From assembly GCA_030627905.1 (NCBI GenBank), contig DAOVRZ010000032.1:1-46918 (forward strand): DNA of 46,918 nucleotides, read 5' to 3'. Of the stretch, positions 8,601 through 16,720 are shown one piece after another. The notes under the pieces are model-generated. The model ran no database searches. It saw only the letters and a list, made by a program, of their open reading frames with translations, and had not been told where the DNA came from. Made by a program: the position numbers and the translations under genes. Source of the DNA: JAGMES01 sp023128035. Its GTDB lineage: Bacteria; Bacillota; Halanaerobiia; DY22613. Each line of letters opens with the position of its first letter. Positions within the stretch are counted from its first letter, which is position 1.

Positions 8601-10869
8601 CTTTTCTTACAGCTTCATCATCAGCAGCTCTAGTAAGATCTTTTGCAAGTCTTGCTGCTCTTTGCCTACTATCTGAAAAGAGTAATACTTTTCTTCCTGC
8701 ATTAGGTACTTTCTTAAGTAATTCTGCGTCAAAAATATTTGGTGGTTGTACATAAAGCTGTTCTGAAACTAAATTATAAAAAGATTCATTACCTTTAGTA
8801 ACAAAGTCAGATACATTTAAATACGATTTTTCACATTTTGGGCAGTTATAAAAGGTTAAGACTCCTGGCTTACCTTTTTGTTCTTTATTATTGTAAGCAA
8901 CATGTATAAAACCTTTTTGATCTGCATATTTATCATTATCAAAAAACTTACCAGTCATAGCATTCAGCCAACCAACTTTGGTTTCTCTGCTTTTTTTAAA
9001 TTTACCTTTATATAGGATTAAATAAAAATGTACTTCTTTCATTGAATCATCATATTCTTCTCCAATTTGATTCCATACAAAATTGGAGTCACCTCCACTT
9101 TGAAACATATAACCTTTTAAAAATAATGCTCCACAACGTCTATCGTTTATTAACTCATATACTTTGCTTCCACATTTTTCACAAAATTCTCTATTGTTTC
9201 CGAAATATATTTTACCTAATGTTAAACCATCATATGAGTTTTTTTCTGGACAATCTGGATTAGAACAAGCATAAATACCTTGAAGTCCTCGAAACATCAT
9301 ATGAAGTCGTGCAGGAAATAATACTTGATTTTCTCGATTTCTAGCTAGTGGTGCGATTGCTAATAGTGTTTCAGTTGCTCTTTTTGCTATTGCATCCTCA
9401 TCTTCAGGAAATATTCTTGAGGCTAATTCATCATAAGAAACTGCATGTCCCCTACACACCTTCATAATAGATAGCATGGGTTTGAACTTATTTAAAAAAT
9501 TATAAAGCCAATTCTGTGCATCTTCATACTTTAACCATTTTTCAATTTCCGACACTTTAAAAAGTTTAGCAAAGCCTTTTATTGCTTCGAATTTTTGATA
9601 TTCATCCCCTCTAAATTTATCAATCTCAATACTCGAAAGTTTTGAAGCTGATAAGTTTATAGAATTTTTAAATTCTATTTCTTTTTGTTGTCCATATATT
9701 ATATCAAATTTATTTTCAGACTTATTCTGTGCCGTAAGGTTACATGAAAACTCTTTTACTGTTTCTTCTGAATTCGCCGGTACAGATGCACTAGTTAAAA
9801 TAAACCTAACTTTATCTCTATTTACATTTAACTTATGAAGCAATCTACGTATAAGTAGTGCTACTTCACCACCTGATGACCCTCTATACATATGTGCTTC
9901 ATCAATAACAACTAATAATTTGTTTTCCTCTGATTTAGCAAGCCATTTTTTTGTTTTTTCCCAAATACTCTTTTCTATTGGTCTAATCAACATATATTCT
10001 AGCATTGAATAATTTGTAATAAGTATGTCTGGACATAAACACTGCATCTCTTGTCTTGTTAGAAGTTCAGCATCATAATCATGAGTAATGTGTTTTCCGA
10101 TTCTCAAATTATCAATGAACTCTTCTAAGTTATATTTTGCTGGATATTTTCCTATTTCAATTAGTTTTGCTTTAACTTTATCATTATTACCTAATATATC
10201 TTTCGTAAGAGTGTTTGCAAGTCCTATATTTTCTTTTAATTTTATTTCACCTGGATAGGGAGTCCTTCCAGTATACATTCCAAATTGAGGTATTCTGATA
10301 TTGTTATCTTTTACATTTTTAAAAAATATTTTTCTAAAATTCCCATCAACATCGCCTATCATTTTTCTAAGACGACTTATTTGATCTGAGACCAATGCAT
10401 TCATAGGGTAGAGCATTAGAACCCTTAGACCTCTTTGAGCCCATGAACCTTTTCTATTGATAGCTTCATCAACTATATTACTTATCATTGGCCACATAAA
10501 ACACTCAGTTTTTCCAGAACCAGTTCCAGTTGTAATAAACAGATCTTTTCCTTTATAAAAACTTTCCAAAGAATCCACTTGGTGTTTAAATGGGTGTTTA
10601 AACACGCCTAATTTATTATCAGACATATCCAACAATATTTTTTTTATATGCAATGGTATATCACCTTTCTCTATACCATTGTCAATTACTTTATATGCTG
10701 GATTCGCTTCAATATATGGTTCTTGAAATAACACACCTTTTTTGTTTAAAGTATCATTACAAATATCTAGTAGCAACTTGTTTTCTCCTAAATATTGAGC
10801 CCGAATGTAATCAATAAGTTTTGTTTTCAAAGCATCATGAGTACTATATACACCATATTTATCCATCAT
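5608..10869 (-). CDS. YprA-family DEAH helicase with DUF1998/MZB domain (DruE-like)
   Basis: A 1753-aa superfamily 2 helicase. Visible motifs: FKHQ near 94 (Q-like), Walker A GTGSGKT at 115-121, DEAH at 323-326, LTSAS at 358-362, TTTMEVGIDIGSL just before YQQRAGRAGRR (motifs V-VI, near 1110-1135). Several Cys-pair zinc elements lie at about 536-570, 678, 995-1010, 1376-1391 and 1476. A C-terminal CSCDSSCHECL near 1625-1640 is the four-cysteine signature of DUF1998/MZB. This architecture is that of MrfA/YprA helicases, including the central helicases of DISARM, Dpd and Druantia. The length fits DruE-sized proteins and is far above plain MrfA (about 750 aa). It is the last gene of an overlapping set and shares 4 bases with the gene before it. 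ATG ATG follows AGGAGG; the second ATG (10866) has the better spacing. Defence function is inferred from context. Confidence 0.85.
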   Translation of the reverse strand: MMDKYGVYSTHDALKTKLIDYIRAQYLGENKLLLDICNDTLNKKGVLFQEPYIEANPAYKVIDNGIEKGDIPLHIKKILLDMSDNKLGVFKHPFKHQVDSLESFYKGKDLFITTGTGSGKTECFMWPMISNIVDEAINRKGSWAQRGLRVLMLYPMNALVSDQISRLRKMIGDVDGNFRKIFFKNVKDNNIRIPQFGMYTGRTPYPGEIKLKENIGLANTLTKDILGNNDKVKAKLIEIGKYPAKYNLEEFIDNLRIGKHITHDYDAELLTRQEMQCLCPDILITNYSMLEYMLIRPIEKSIWEKTKKWLAKSEENKLLVVIDEAHMYRGSSGGEVALLIRRLLHKLNVNRDKVRFILTSASVPANSEETVKEFSCNLTAQNKSENKFDIIYGQQKEIEFKNSINLSASKLSSIEIDKFRGDEYQKFEAIKGFAKLFKVSEIEKWLKYEDAQNWLYNFLNKFKPMLSIMKVCRGHAVSYDELASRIFPEDEDAIAKRATETLLAIAPLARNRENQVLFPARLHMMFRGLQGIYACSNPDCPEKNSYDGLTLGKIYFGNNREFCEKCGSKVYELINDRRCGALFLKGYMFQSGGDSNFVWNQIGEEYDDSMKEVHFYLILYKGKFKKSRETKVGWLNAMTGKFFDNDKYADQKGFIHVAYNNKEQKGKPGVLTFYNCPKCEKSYLNVSDFVTKGNESFYNLVSEQLYVQPPNIFDAELLKKVPNAGRKVLLFSDSRQRAARLAKDLTRAADDEAVRKVMVIAAKKLLKWADEKDKNPTMDLLYMPFLEESYNNNLQLFYGEEKKKFIDDIKKIEEKIARAARRNRKIEYDSLKSKFNSTPGLYDEQLLKLMCSSYRSLTDIGLCYIKPCDEDTMYDVEDDLKDAGIEMSFKEFENLFSVWANIVMKDSYALGDMIEEKVRESARPSSFGRFGIKEGSKMPTSIMKVLESRHFSKEQIRIIYNCLIKYTSSPRGVENKYLNLNLISLYYNENQEWYYCKKCSGVFSDTLWGMCAHCRSTNVVKMTKDDLKRFDFWRKPVLDALKNNAKSLISSINTEEHTAQLSHKDQRQKVWSTTEDYEMRFQDVHIDTEMPVDILSCTTTMEVGIDIGSLTAVGLRNIPPMRENYQQRAGRAGRRSSAISTIVTFTDNGPHDSHYFLKPYKIIYGDVRHPWIDIENNKLINRHLNMVIINEYLAQINKGMDKLDLKEFLDLHYNLFCDFLNSYTKSEKEWKTLVPNYERMDLKNIKRLLYEELNFIKVDFEKNPNSYINEKSETKSLMDVLYEKSILPTYSFPKNVVGFYIEDKKGMKIEQKPDRSLDMAISEYAPGRILVVDKKTYKSGGIYSFHSKYRSNYYEKPARPYFENDEYFKNLYYCKNHSCGWFDIEKPKNDECPFCKKRSIGERYVLKPWGFAPLNAISIPESKAENEVSYAEEPCYSATPTKDDMQETGCKNIKKAERSDQTLIVLNKGPKGKGFNVCKDCGAAVTGEEELDKSIKNPYKHPRTAKRCYHNEFENVVLGHNFVTDMVVFEFTVDRYKINAELGDYWINTASLTLSEAMLLAAGRLLDIEFNEIRSGYRMRYSTDKVFVDIFLFDSLSSGAGYSSEVATRTLDLFDETKKLLRSCSCDSSCHECLNHFWNQRVQNKLDRHTAIQLLEWGRNGDIEKEFSLEEQFEIFKPLRELLELDKVFEVNYNSNSIIVKKGGSENSVYVYPSMWNIRNHMIPYNAIALSDRLIKKALPEAYHQLVDGLARM

Positions 10870-11909
10870 TCGTCCTCCTGTAATTCAATGTTCAAGTTAT
10901 CTAAAATCATTTTTACTAGTTCCCATACCGAATCATGAAAAATTAAATTAAACTTATCCATTATGGATTTTTTTGGCCAACCTAATAACAATAAAATACT
11001 TTGCTCTTTGCGAGGCAAATCATTAAACAAATGCAATTCAACAGTCTCTTCATCTAGATATCTTTTATATTTAGCAACTGCTGGATTGTTTACTTGTTTT
11101 TTAAAAGCGTACATAAATCTTCTTACTTCAAACTCACCAATTAAATAATCACTAATTTGGCTAGTATAAATATCTTTGTTCTTCCTTTTAACAAACCCAA
11201 AGTCAAAAAAATCGTTTTTATATAACGTAACCTCATTATTTTTTATTATTAAATCATCACTCCAACTACTTGAAAAAGGTTTCTTACTATATTTGTTAAA
11301 TACTTCTGATGTTAGTTTATCTTGTTTATTCCATGTAATACTATTTAGATAATCTATCAGAAAGCTTGTTGATGTTTTTTTATAAAGTCCATAAAACTCA
11401 AATATTTTATCATAATTTATAGTATCATTTTTATTTTTTAATTTAAGCAAACATATACCAGAAACACTGTCAAATTTATTTGCATTTATTCCCCTAATAA
11501 TCCTAATTTGTGGGCTAAAATTACATTCTTGATACTTGGGTAATCCCAAAAAAGTATCAAATCCAGCATTTACCAACTCTCCAGAGTTAAATAGCCTATC
11601 TCTCAAAACTATAATCGGATTTTCATCAAAATCACTTGGGTAAAACCATTCCTTGATTTCTGGAAAAATATCAGTCATACTATTTAAAAAGGGTTTACAC
11701 CTATTAATTATATGAATTTTACTAACCCCTGTTTTCTCATTTTCCTGTGATAAGATATTTTCATCCAATGTCGAAACCCTTATCCAAATTGATAACGCTG
11801 AATATATTATTCTTGACATATAATGACTATTTGCTTCGCCAAAATAACTCCCTATTTTTAAATTTTTATTTATTTTTTTTATAATATCATACTTATCGTT
11901 AATCATCAA
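10866..11909 (-). CDS. Unknown 347-aa protein of the helicase operon (DruD position)
   Basis: No family is recognised. The protein is soluble, lysine- and asparagine-rich, without transmembrane segments. It has the phrases QIRIIRGINANKFDS and LLLLGWPKKSIMDKFNLIFHDSVWELVKMIL near the C-terminus, which look like a helical, possibly winged-helix end. GGAG lies about nine bases before the ATG. It overlaps the preceding gene by 11 bases and the helicase by 4, so the three are very likely translated from one mRNA. In type I Druantia an unannotated gene of about this size precedes druE. Assignment as DruD-like is by position and size only. Confidence 0.7.
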   Translation of the reverse strand: MMINDKYDIIKKINKNLKIGSYFGEANSHYMSRIIYSALSIWIRVSTLDENILSQENEKTGVSKIHIINRCKPFLNSMTDIFPEIKEWFYPSDFDENPIIVLRDRLFNSGELVNAGFDTFLGLPKYQECNFSPQIRIIRGINANKFDSVSGICLLKLKNKNDTINYDKIFEFYGLYKKTSTSFLIDYLNSITWNKQDKLTSEVFNKYSKKPFSSSWSDDLIIKNNEVTLYKNDFFDFGFVKRKNKDIYTSQISDYLIGEFEVRRFMYAFKKQVNNPAVAKYKRYLDEETVELHLFNDLPRKEQSILLLLGWPKKSIMDKFNLIFHDSVWELVKMILDNLNIELQEDE

Positions 11910-13509
11910 AGTTAACTCCTAATACAGATTGTAACATTTTATATGTATTTGGATCAAATTCTTGATCTTTTGCAAAATTTATTAATTCATCGAGACTTCT
12001 CCTAAACTTGCTTAATAAATTTATTGTAAATGCTAACAAGTCATACATTGCACGTCTAGAATCTAGCTTATCTATAATACACATGATCTCTGATATTTTT
12101 AATTTAGTTGACTTTGATAGTTCAACAACATTATCTAATCCTTTAAGATATCTTAAATTAGTTTTCTTATCAGATAATTCAATATTCATATTAAATATAT
12201 CTTGATTAGCAACAGCAGACAATAATTCTTCATTGCATCCATAAGTTATTAGAGGATCAATGTCTAAGATCATCATATAATTAAGAATACTCATTGACAT
12301 TAACTGAATATTTTCATTTGACTCAATCGAAAAAATTATAAATTTGTCTTCATTTTGCTTTACCAATGGCAAATATACACTTTCAGAAATGCTATCAACT
12401 GCGTTTTCTATTAAAACAACTTTACTCATCATTGAATTAACAACAGAAATTAATTCGTTGCTATCACTATATCCAAGAGGTAAAGATATGATGTCAGCAC
12501 TTGCACCACAGGTGACATATGAAACTGAATGAGCAATCTTTCTGGAATCGGGTCCTACAATAAGTAAACTCATCTTATTTGAAAATATTGCATATATATA
12601 TTGTGCAACATCATGCGAATATTCATTTGATATCCCACTTATTTCTAGATTTGTTTGTAAATCATAAATATAATCCGATTTTTCATTTGTCTCTTCAACT
12701 TCATTAGTTAGCTTGATGCTTTCTATTTTTAATAATTTTTGCTTATCATCTTGTTTGTTTGACTTATAATCTACTTCTTGAATAATGTTTTTCATATTAT
12801 CAATAAAACCAATTGCTTTATCTTCAATAAAAAGTACGCTATTTTCCAATTTCAATTTAGATTTATCTAATAATCTTATCTCATCAATTATCCTCTTTTT
12901 TTTAACACACAAACTATCTATAGATAATTTAATATTTTCCCTTTCCTGAATTAAAACCCTGTTACCTTCAATCCATTCTTGGTGAGCAATAATATTAAAA
13001 TCATCTAACTTAAGATTCAATTTATCAGATAATTCTTTTATTTTGTTTTCTTTTTTATCTATTTCATTCTTAGATCCATTTAATTTCAATTTTAAGGATT
13101 CTATTTGTTCTGTTAAAATGCTCTTTTTCTGAGAAAAATCCTTCTGTATTGTGTCTAATTCTAATTTTAAATCATCAATGATAGATTGCTTTTTTAATAA
13201 CTCACTTTTGTAACTTTGTTCAACTTTCTCAATGTCTTTATTTAACGATTTAATTTGTTGATCTTTGTCGTTGATTATTTTATTGAATTTCATATTAGTA
13301 TCTGTAATTTTTTCTTCGAATTCAGCACATAAGCTATTTTGGATTTCCTTTTTTAATTCCTGAATTTTTATTTTCTCTTGTAAATCTTTCTTGAAGTATT
13401 CTCTCTGCTTTTCAGTTAATTCGTAATCTATCATTTTAAAATATAAATCTATGCTATTCTTTAAAGGTGTCTCTAGTAACAAAAATATAAGATTTTCAAA
13501 ATACTCCAT
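11899..13509 (-). CDS. Coiled-coil protein with degenerate AAA-like region (main part)
   Basis: A 536-aa reading frame. Residues about 25-270 are charged heptad-like sequence, a long coiled coil. The C-terminal part has LLIVGPDSRKIAHS (near 313), which resembles a P-loop lacking the GKT/S. KVVLIENAVDSISES (near 368) resembles Walker B, and FIIFSIESNEN resembles a sensor-1 strand. An inactive AAA-type fold is the suggestion, not proven. No ribosome site precedes its first ATG. The frame stays open upstream and meets the 84-aa ORF at the T6 run at 13633-13638. One added base would give a single protein of about 650 residues. It sits in the DruC position of the operon. Confidence 0.7.
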   Translation of the reverse strand: MEYFENLIFLLLETPLKNSIDLYFKMIDYELTEKQREYFKKDLQEKIKIQELKKEIQNSLCAEFEEKITDTNMKFNKIINDKDQQIKSLNKDIEKVEQSYKSELLKKQSIIDDLKLELDTIQKDFSQKKSILTEQIESLKLKLNGSKNEIDKKENKIKELSDKLNLKLDDFNIIAHQEWIEGNRVLIQERENIKLSIDSLCVKKKRIIDEIRLLDKSKLKLENSVLFIEDKAIGFIDNMKNIIQEVDYKSNKQDDKQKLLKIESIKLTNEVEETNEKSDYIYDLQTNLEISGISNEYSHDVAQYIYAIFSNKMSLLIVGPDSRKIAHSVSYVTCGASADIISLPLGYSDSNELISVVNSMMSKVVLIENAVDSISESVYLPLVKQNEDKFIIFSIESNENIQLMSMSILNYMMILDIDPLITYGCNEELLSAVANQDIFNMNIELSDKKTNLRYLKGLDNVVELSKSTKLKISEIMCIIDKLDSRRAMYDLLAFTINLLSKFRRSLDELINFAKDQEFDPNTYKMLQSVLGVNFDD

Positions 13510-13598
13510 ATTGTCTTTTTCAATCTCTTCACGAACTTTAGAAGATGATTCAATCTTTTCAGTGATAAGAGAATCAATTCCTTTTAGATATTTAATTA

Positions 13599-13853
13599 CT
13601 AAAATGTATAAATGATTACATAAAATATAATCTTTTTTCTTATAAATTCTTTTATAGTAATATTTTGTAATTTTTTATTAGAAAGACTATCTGGTCTATA
13701 TCCAATAATTTCTTTTCTAAATTCTTTGTTATGCTTTTTTATTGGCTCAACAAGTTTTGAATGAGGTAATAAAGATATAATAAAATCAAATTCTTCTTGG
13801 GAAAATTTTTCTATAAATTCTCCTTTTACTTTATTATCACTAACATTTCTCAT
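13599..13853 (-). CDS. N-terminal fragment of the coiled-coil gene (frameshifted)
   Basis: An 84-codon ORF with a good start (GGAGAG seven bases before the ATG) that overlaps the end of the zinc-finger gene by 14 bases. Its last codons (KKIIFYVIIYTF) read out of frame. After the A6 run (minus strand; T6 at 13633-13638 on plus), the other frame continues KKDYILCNHLYILVIKYL and runs without a stop into the 536-aa ORF. The two ORFs therefore look like one gene, 11899-13853, broken by a single-base deletion, a slippery site or a sequencing error. Confidence 0.65.
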   Translation of the reverse strand: MRNVSDNKVKGEFIEKFSQEEFDFIISLLPHSKLVEPIKKHNKEFRKEIIGYRPDSLSNKKLQNITIKEFIRKKIIFYVIIYTF

Positions 13854-15483
13854 ATATTAAACTCTCCTTCATTTTGTTATATTCTTCCTCAAGTATTCTA
13901 CATGCTTCAACTGGGATTTTATTGGTAAATATATATTTTCTGATTAAACTATATATCTTTGATCTATTCTCAATCTTATTTAGTAGTTTTCGAATCCAAA
14001 TAGGTGGGGATATTAAGGAGCCTTTTGTTCTACTTAGCTTAAAAAATAACTTGTCATTATCTAACACAATCTGTTTCTGAGTATTTTCTCCAATAAATTT
14101 TAATAAAGAATATTCGCTCACTCCACTCATAACTAATATTTCATCCCCATATGAAATTTTCTCAATTATAATTCCTGCTTCTTCATCAATCGGATAAGCC
14201 TTAAAAACTTGATTGTTTTTCAAATGTAAAATCCTACATTTGGTTGATGTTACAATTTTAATCGATTTTTTAGCTGGTAATTTATAATGAACACCGCTAT
14301 TTAGTATGTTAGATTGATCATCGTAAACTATAATATCACTATCTACTGTTTTAATAATTCCTTTGTAATGACTCAAAAAAAAGTTTATAGAATTATATTT
14401 TTCATTAATATTGATAGCTACATTCTCACTAACAATAGGCAAATTAACCAAATACATTTTATCTCCTATTGCTGTACCTTTTACTTCTTTTACCGAGTTG
14501 GTAGTGTGTATAAAAGTTCTAGCATTTTTTTCTTGACTTTTTAAAATAAACAAAGCATTTTTTTCTCTTTTAAAAAAGTTTAGTTCATTATTTTTTTGTA
14601 TTGCTGGAGGCCAAATAGCTACTAGTTCAGATGGCTTATAAATCAAACTAACTTTTAAATTTTCTCTACAGTAATCATGCAATCTTTTAAATTGTTTTTC
14701 ATTAAAGTTTTTGAATTGCACTCTATATACATAATAAGTTAATATTGAATATGTATATTCTAGATTTATCACTCCACATTTTTCATATACTAAACCCAGA
14801 TTTCGATTTAATTTATGTCTATCATTACATAAGTAATAGTAATCTGTATCAGTTGTAATTTCATCATTAATTCTTATTTTACGACCACCATTAGAGTGAT
14901 ACGTAAATAATGCTCTTCCATTTATAATTCCTTCAACTTCACTTCCCCATCTTTTAATAAACAATTTTTCTGCGTCTTTTGATGAATATTTCAATTTATA
15001 TCTAGAGGAAATAAAATTTATTCGTTTTAATGTTGTAGAGTTTGCAGAAAAATTATAACTATTAATACGATATGGCAGTTCCATTCTAACGTCTTCATTA
15101 TATGGCAATATTGAAACTTGGAAATTACTATTTTGAGCAATAGATATTTGAGACTCGTTTATATTATAAAACCCCAAATACAAATCGAATTTTTGTCCAA
15201 TCCCTTTTTTTAAATATAAAGGAAATCCTACTTTTTCATATATAGAATAATCATGTGTTGAATTGCATCGTTGTTCACAAAATGCAGTGGTTTCATTAAT
15301 TTTACAGTGTCTAAAATATGATTTGTACTTATCTCTTCGCACAAAAGCAACATATTCTCCACATTCTGGACAAATAAATCTTTTAGAATTTGAAGGTACT
15401 GTTTCTAAATAATATTTTTCTAATTCACATGCTTTAACAGTTCTTTGTTTCCCTGTCGAATAGTTTTCTTTTGCTTTATTCAT
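13840..15483 (-). CDS. Zinc-finger protein of the helicase operon (DruB position)
   Basis: 547 aa from the ATG at 15483, chosen because GGGGGTGAG lies six bases upstream; a GTG at 15507 is the longer alternative. Residues about 30-75 hold CPECGEYVAFVRR followed by HCK and C..RCNSTH. This zinc-ribbon pattern with a trailing histidine resembles the N-terminus of CoiA-like competence or nuclease proteins. No catalytic motif is evident in the rest, which is beta-rich with a basic helical C-terminus. It overlaps the next gene by 14 bases. The type I Druantia gene druB occupies this position and is of similar size as I recall it. Family membership is not shown by sequence. Confidence 0.7.
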   Translation of the reverse strand: MNKAKENYSTGKQRTVKACELEKYYLETVPSNSKRFICPECGEYVAFVRRDKYKSYFRHCKINETTAFCEQRCNSTHDYSIYEKVGFPLYLKKGIGQKFDLYLGFYNINESQISIAQNSNFQVSILPYNEDVRMELPYRINSYNFSANSTTLKRINFISSRYKLKYSSKDAEKLFIKRWGSEVEGIINGRALFTYHSNGGRKIRINDEITTDTDYYYLCNDRHKLNRNLGLVYEKCGVINLEYTYSILTYYVYRVQFKNFNEKQFKRLHDYCRENLKVSLIYKPSELVAIWPPAIQKNNELNFFKREKNALFILKSQEKNARTFIHTTNSVKEVKGTAIGDKMYLVNLPIVSENVAININEKYNSINFFLSHYKGIIKTVDSDIIVYDDQSNILNSGVHYKLPAKKSIKIVTSTKCRILHLKNNQVFKAYPIDEEAGIIIEKISYGDEILVMSGVSEYSLLKFIGENTQKQIVLDNDKLFFKLSRTKGSLISPPIWIRKLLNKIENRSKIYSLIRKYIFTNKIPVEACRILEEEYNKMKESLIYEKC

Positions 15484-15529
15484 CCAACTCACCCCCCGGT
15501 CTTCCACTTTACATTAAGGACTTAAAAGC

Positions 15530-15903
15530 TTGCTTACTATTTGTAGAATAAGCTAAAAGAGTTAATTCTAAATTTATATTTCCATCTTCCCTAGTCATTT
15601 TTAATTAATATAATGCTTCCCTTTAAACTGGAAATGGTTCAGACTTTTTAAAGTCATTAACTCAATTTTATCTCCATACCGTTCCTTCAATAGATACAAA
15701 GTCTATGGTTATGTAAGATTCCAATATATACTGGTTACTAGCTGAACCTTTATACCACGGTTTACTAGGCCCTTTATGGCATTTAAAAGCAAATTACTCC
15801 CGAATCCATTAAAAAGAAAAGAATAATCTTTACATATGAAGATTTCTCCATAGCTTCTTTGAATGAACCAATAAATGTTCTTGATCAGCTTAGTACCTTT
15901 CAT
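15530..15903 (-). pseudogene. Decayed ORF upstream of the defence-like operon
   Basis: An ATG at 15903 with a perfect GGAGG opens a 64-codon frame ending KGLVNRGIKVQLVTSIYWNLT. LLNAIKGLVNRGIKVQLVTS resembles a phospholipase D-type or Rossmann-like strand-helix-strand. Beyond its stop at 15709, other frames keep protein-like text: RYGDKIELMTLKSLNHFQF, then REDGNINLELTLLAY, ending near 15530. The whole reads as one gene of about 120-130 codons with several frame changes. It lies just before the zinc-finger gene. It could be a remnant of the operon's first gene, but its family is not identified. Confidence 0.45.
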
Positions 15904-16051
15904 CCTTTAACCTCCAATGAACTTTTCTTTTCTCCCTTTATTTAAGTTCTCCACCAGACAATAAATTTCCTGTAACAAAGTAACTAATTTCAACATTAAA
16001 GTACTAAACATACGAATTATTTTTATCTCTAGGAACCATTAAACAATTATA

Positions 16052-16082
16052 AAGAAAAAAATAATGATCCTCCAAAGGAGAA
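16052..16082 (-). terminator. Terminator downstream of the 77-aa ORF
   Basis: On the minus strand AATGGTTCTCC ttt GGAGGATCATT, an 11-pair stem counting G-U pairs, followed by TATTTTTTT. Confidence 0.6.
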
Positions 16083-16187
16083 CCATTTTATTAATATAAC
16101 TTTCATTATCCTACACATTAAAACCAAATAAATAATCTAATAAAAAGAAGTTCACTCTCCCCCATTGTCTAATTATATTAGAAGACC

Positions 16188-16421
16188 CTAACCCATCCCA
16201 ATCCCATTTTCAAAGGAATCACTTTTTAAAATCGCAAATTTATAAAACGCCAAACTAAGTGCAAGCAGAGCAAAGCTACAAATCAAAAAGATCATATAAA
16301 CAGAAAATACATCAACCATTGCACCAAAAATCCAGTAACTTAATGGTTGGGCTCCTTCATGTAAATTATCCTGTTCATTTTTTCTATCACCACAACTAAT
16401 ACATCTACATACCCAAGCCAT
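16188..16421 (-). CDS. Small membrane protein (77 aa), unknown
   Basis: The N-terminus has a cysteine cluster CRCISCG, a charged linker, and a long hydrophobic stretch (about 38-65) likely to span the membrane once or as a hairpin. The ribosome site is weak. A terminator about 105 bases downstream on the same strand supports transcription. No family is recognised. The cysteines could bind metal. Between it and the decayed ORF at 15903 nothing else is seen. Confidence 0.4.
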   Translation of the reverse strand: MAWVCRCISCGDRKNEQDNLHEGAQPLSYWIFGAMVDVFSVYMIFLICSFALLALSLAFYKFAILKSDSFENGIGMG

Positions 16422-16573
16422 ACTAATTCATCTTTTTCTATATATTTTGCGCTATACTATCACATATTCATCATCAATATCATATTATATACCAAGTCAA
16501 CCACTAGTGGCGATTAACCCCGACGACACAATTGTAAAATTTTAAATATCACTTTAATCAAGGGGGGCTATAT

Positions 16574-16660
16574 ATGGGTTGTCATCATTCTTCTGGAAGT
16601 AGTTGCGGATGTTTACTCCTATTGTTAGTAATTGTAATTGTATTCTGCACATGCGATTAA
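16574..16660 (+). CDS. 28-aa cysteine-rich membrane peptide
   Basis: The ORF starts MGCHHSSGSSCGC and continues into a block of about 12 hydrophobic residues, ending CTCD. AGGGGGG precedes the ATG by seven bases, and a perfect hairpin terminator follows within ten bases of the stop. Size, glycine/cysteine start and single helix recall small spore-former membrane peptides of the YjcZ type, but the match is only architectural. It is a real short gene by its signals; function unknown. Confidence 0.6.
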   Translation: MGCHHSSGSSCGCLLLLLVIVIVFCTCD

Positions 16661-16669
16661 TAGAAAAAT

Positions 16670-16695
16670 AGGCGTACTTTTTTTAAAGTACGCCT
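16670..16695 (+). terminator. Terminator of the 28-aa peptide gene
   Basis: AGGCGTACTTT and AAAGTACGCCT arms with a T4 loop. It is symmetrical and may also serve the histidine kinase on the minus strand. Confidence 0.75.
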
Positions 16696-16702
16696 AACAT
16701 AT

Positions 16703-16720
16703 TTTTTGTGGGCTAATCAT
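16703..16720 (+). repeat. Solo copy of the 119-bp MITE end
   Basis: TTTTTGTGGGCTAATCAT, identical over 18 bases to the right end of the MITE at 36770-36888 (36873-36890). It overlaps the stop codon of the histidine kinase gene. No other part of the element is visible here. Confidence 0.6.
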
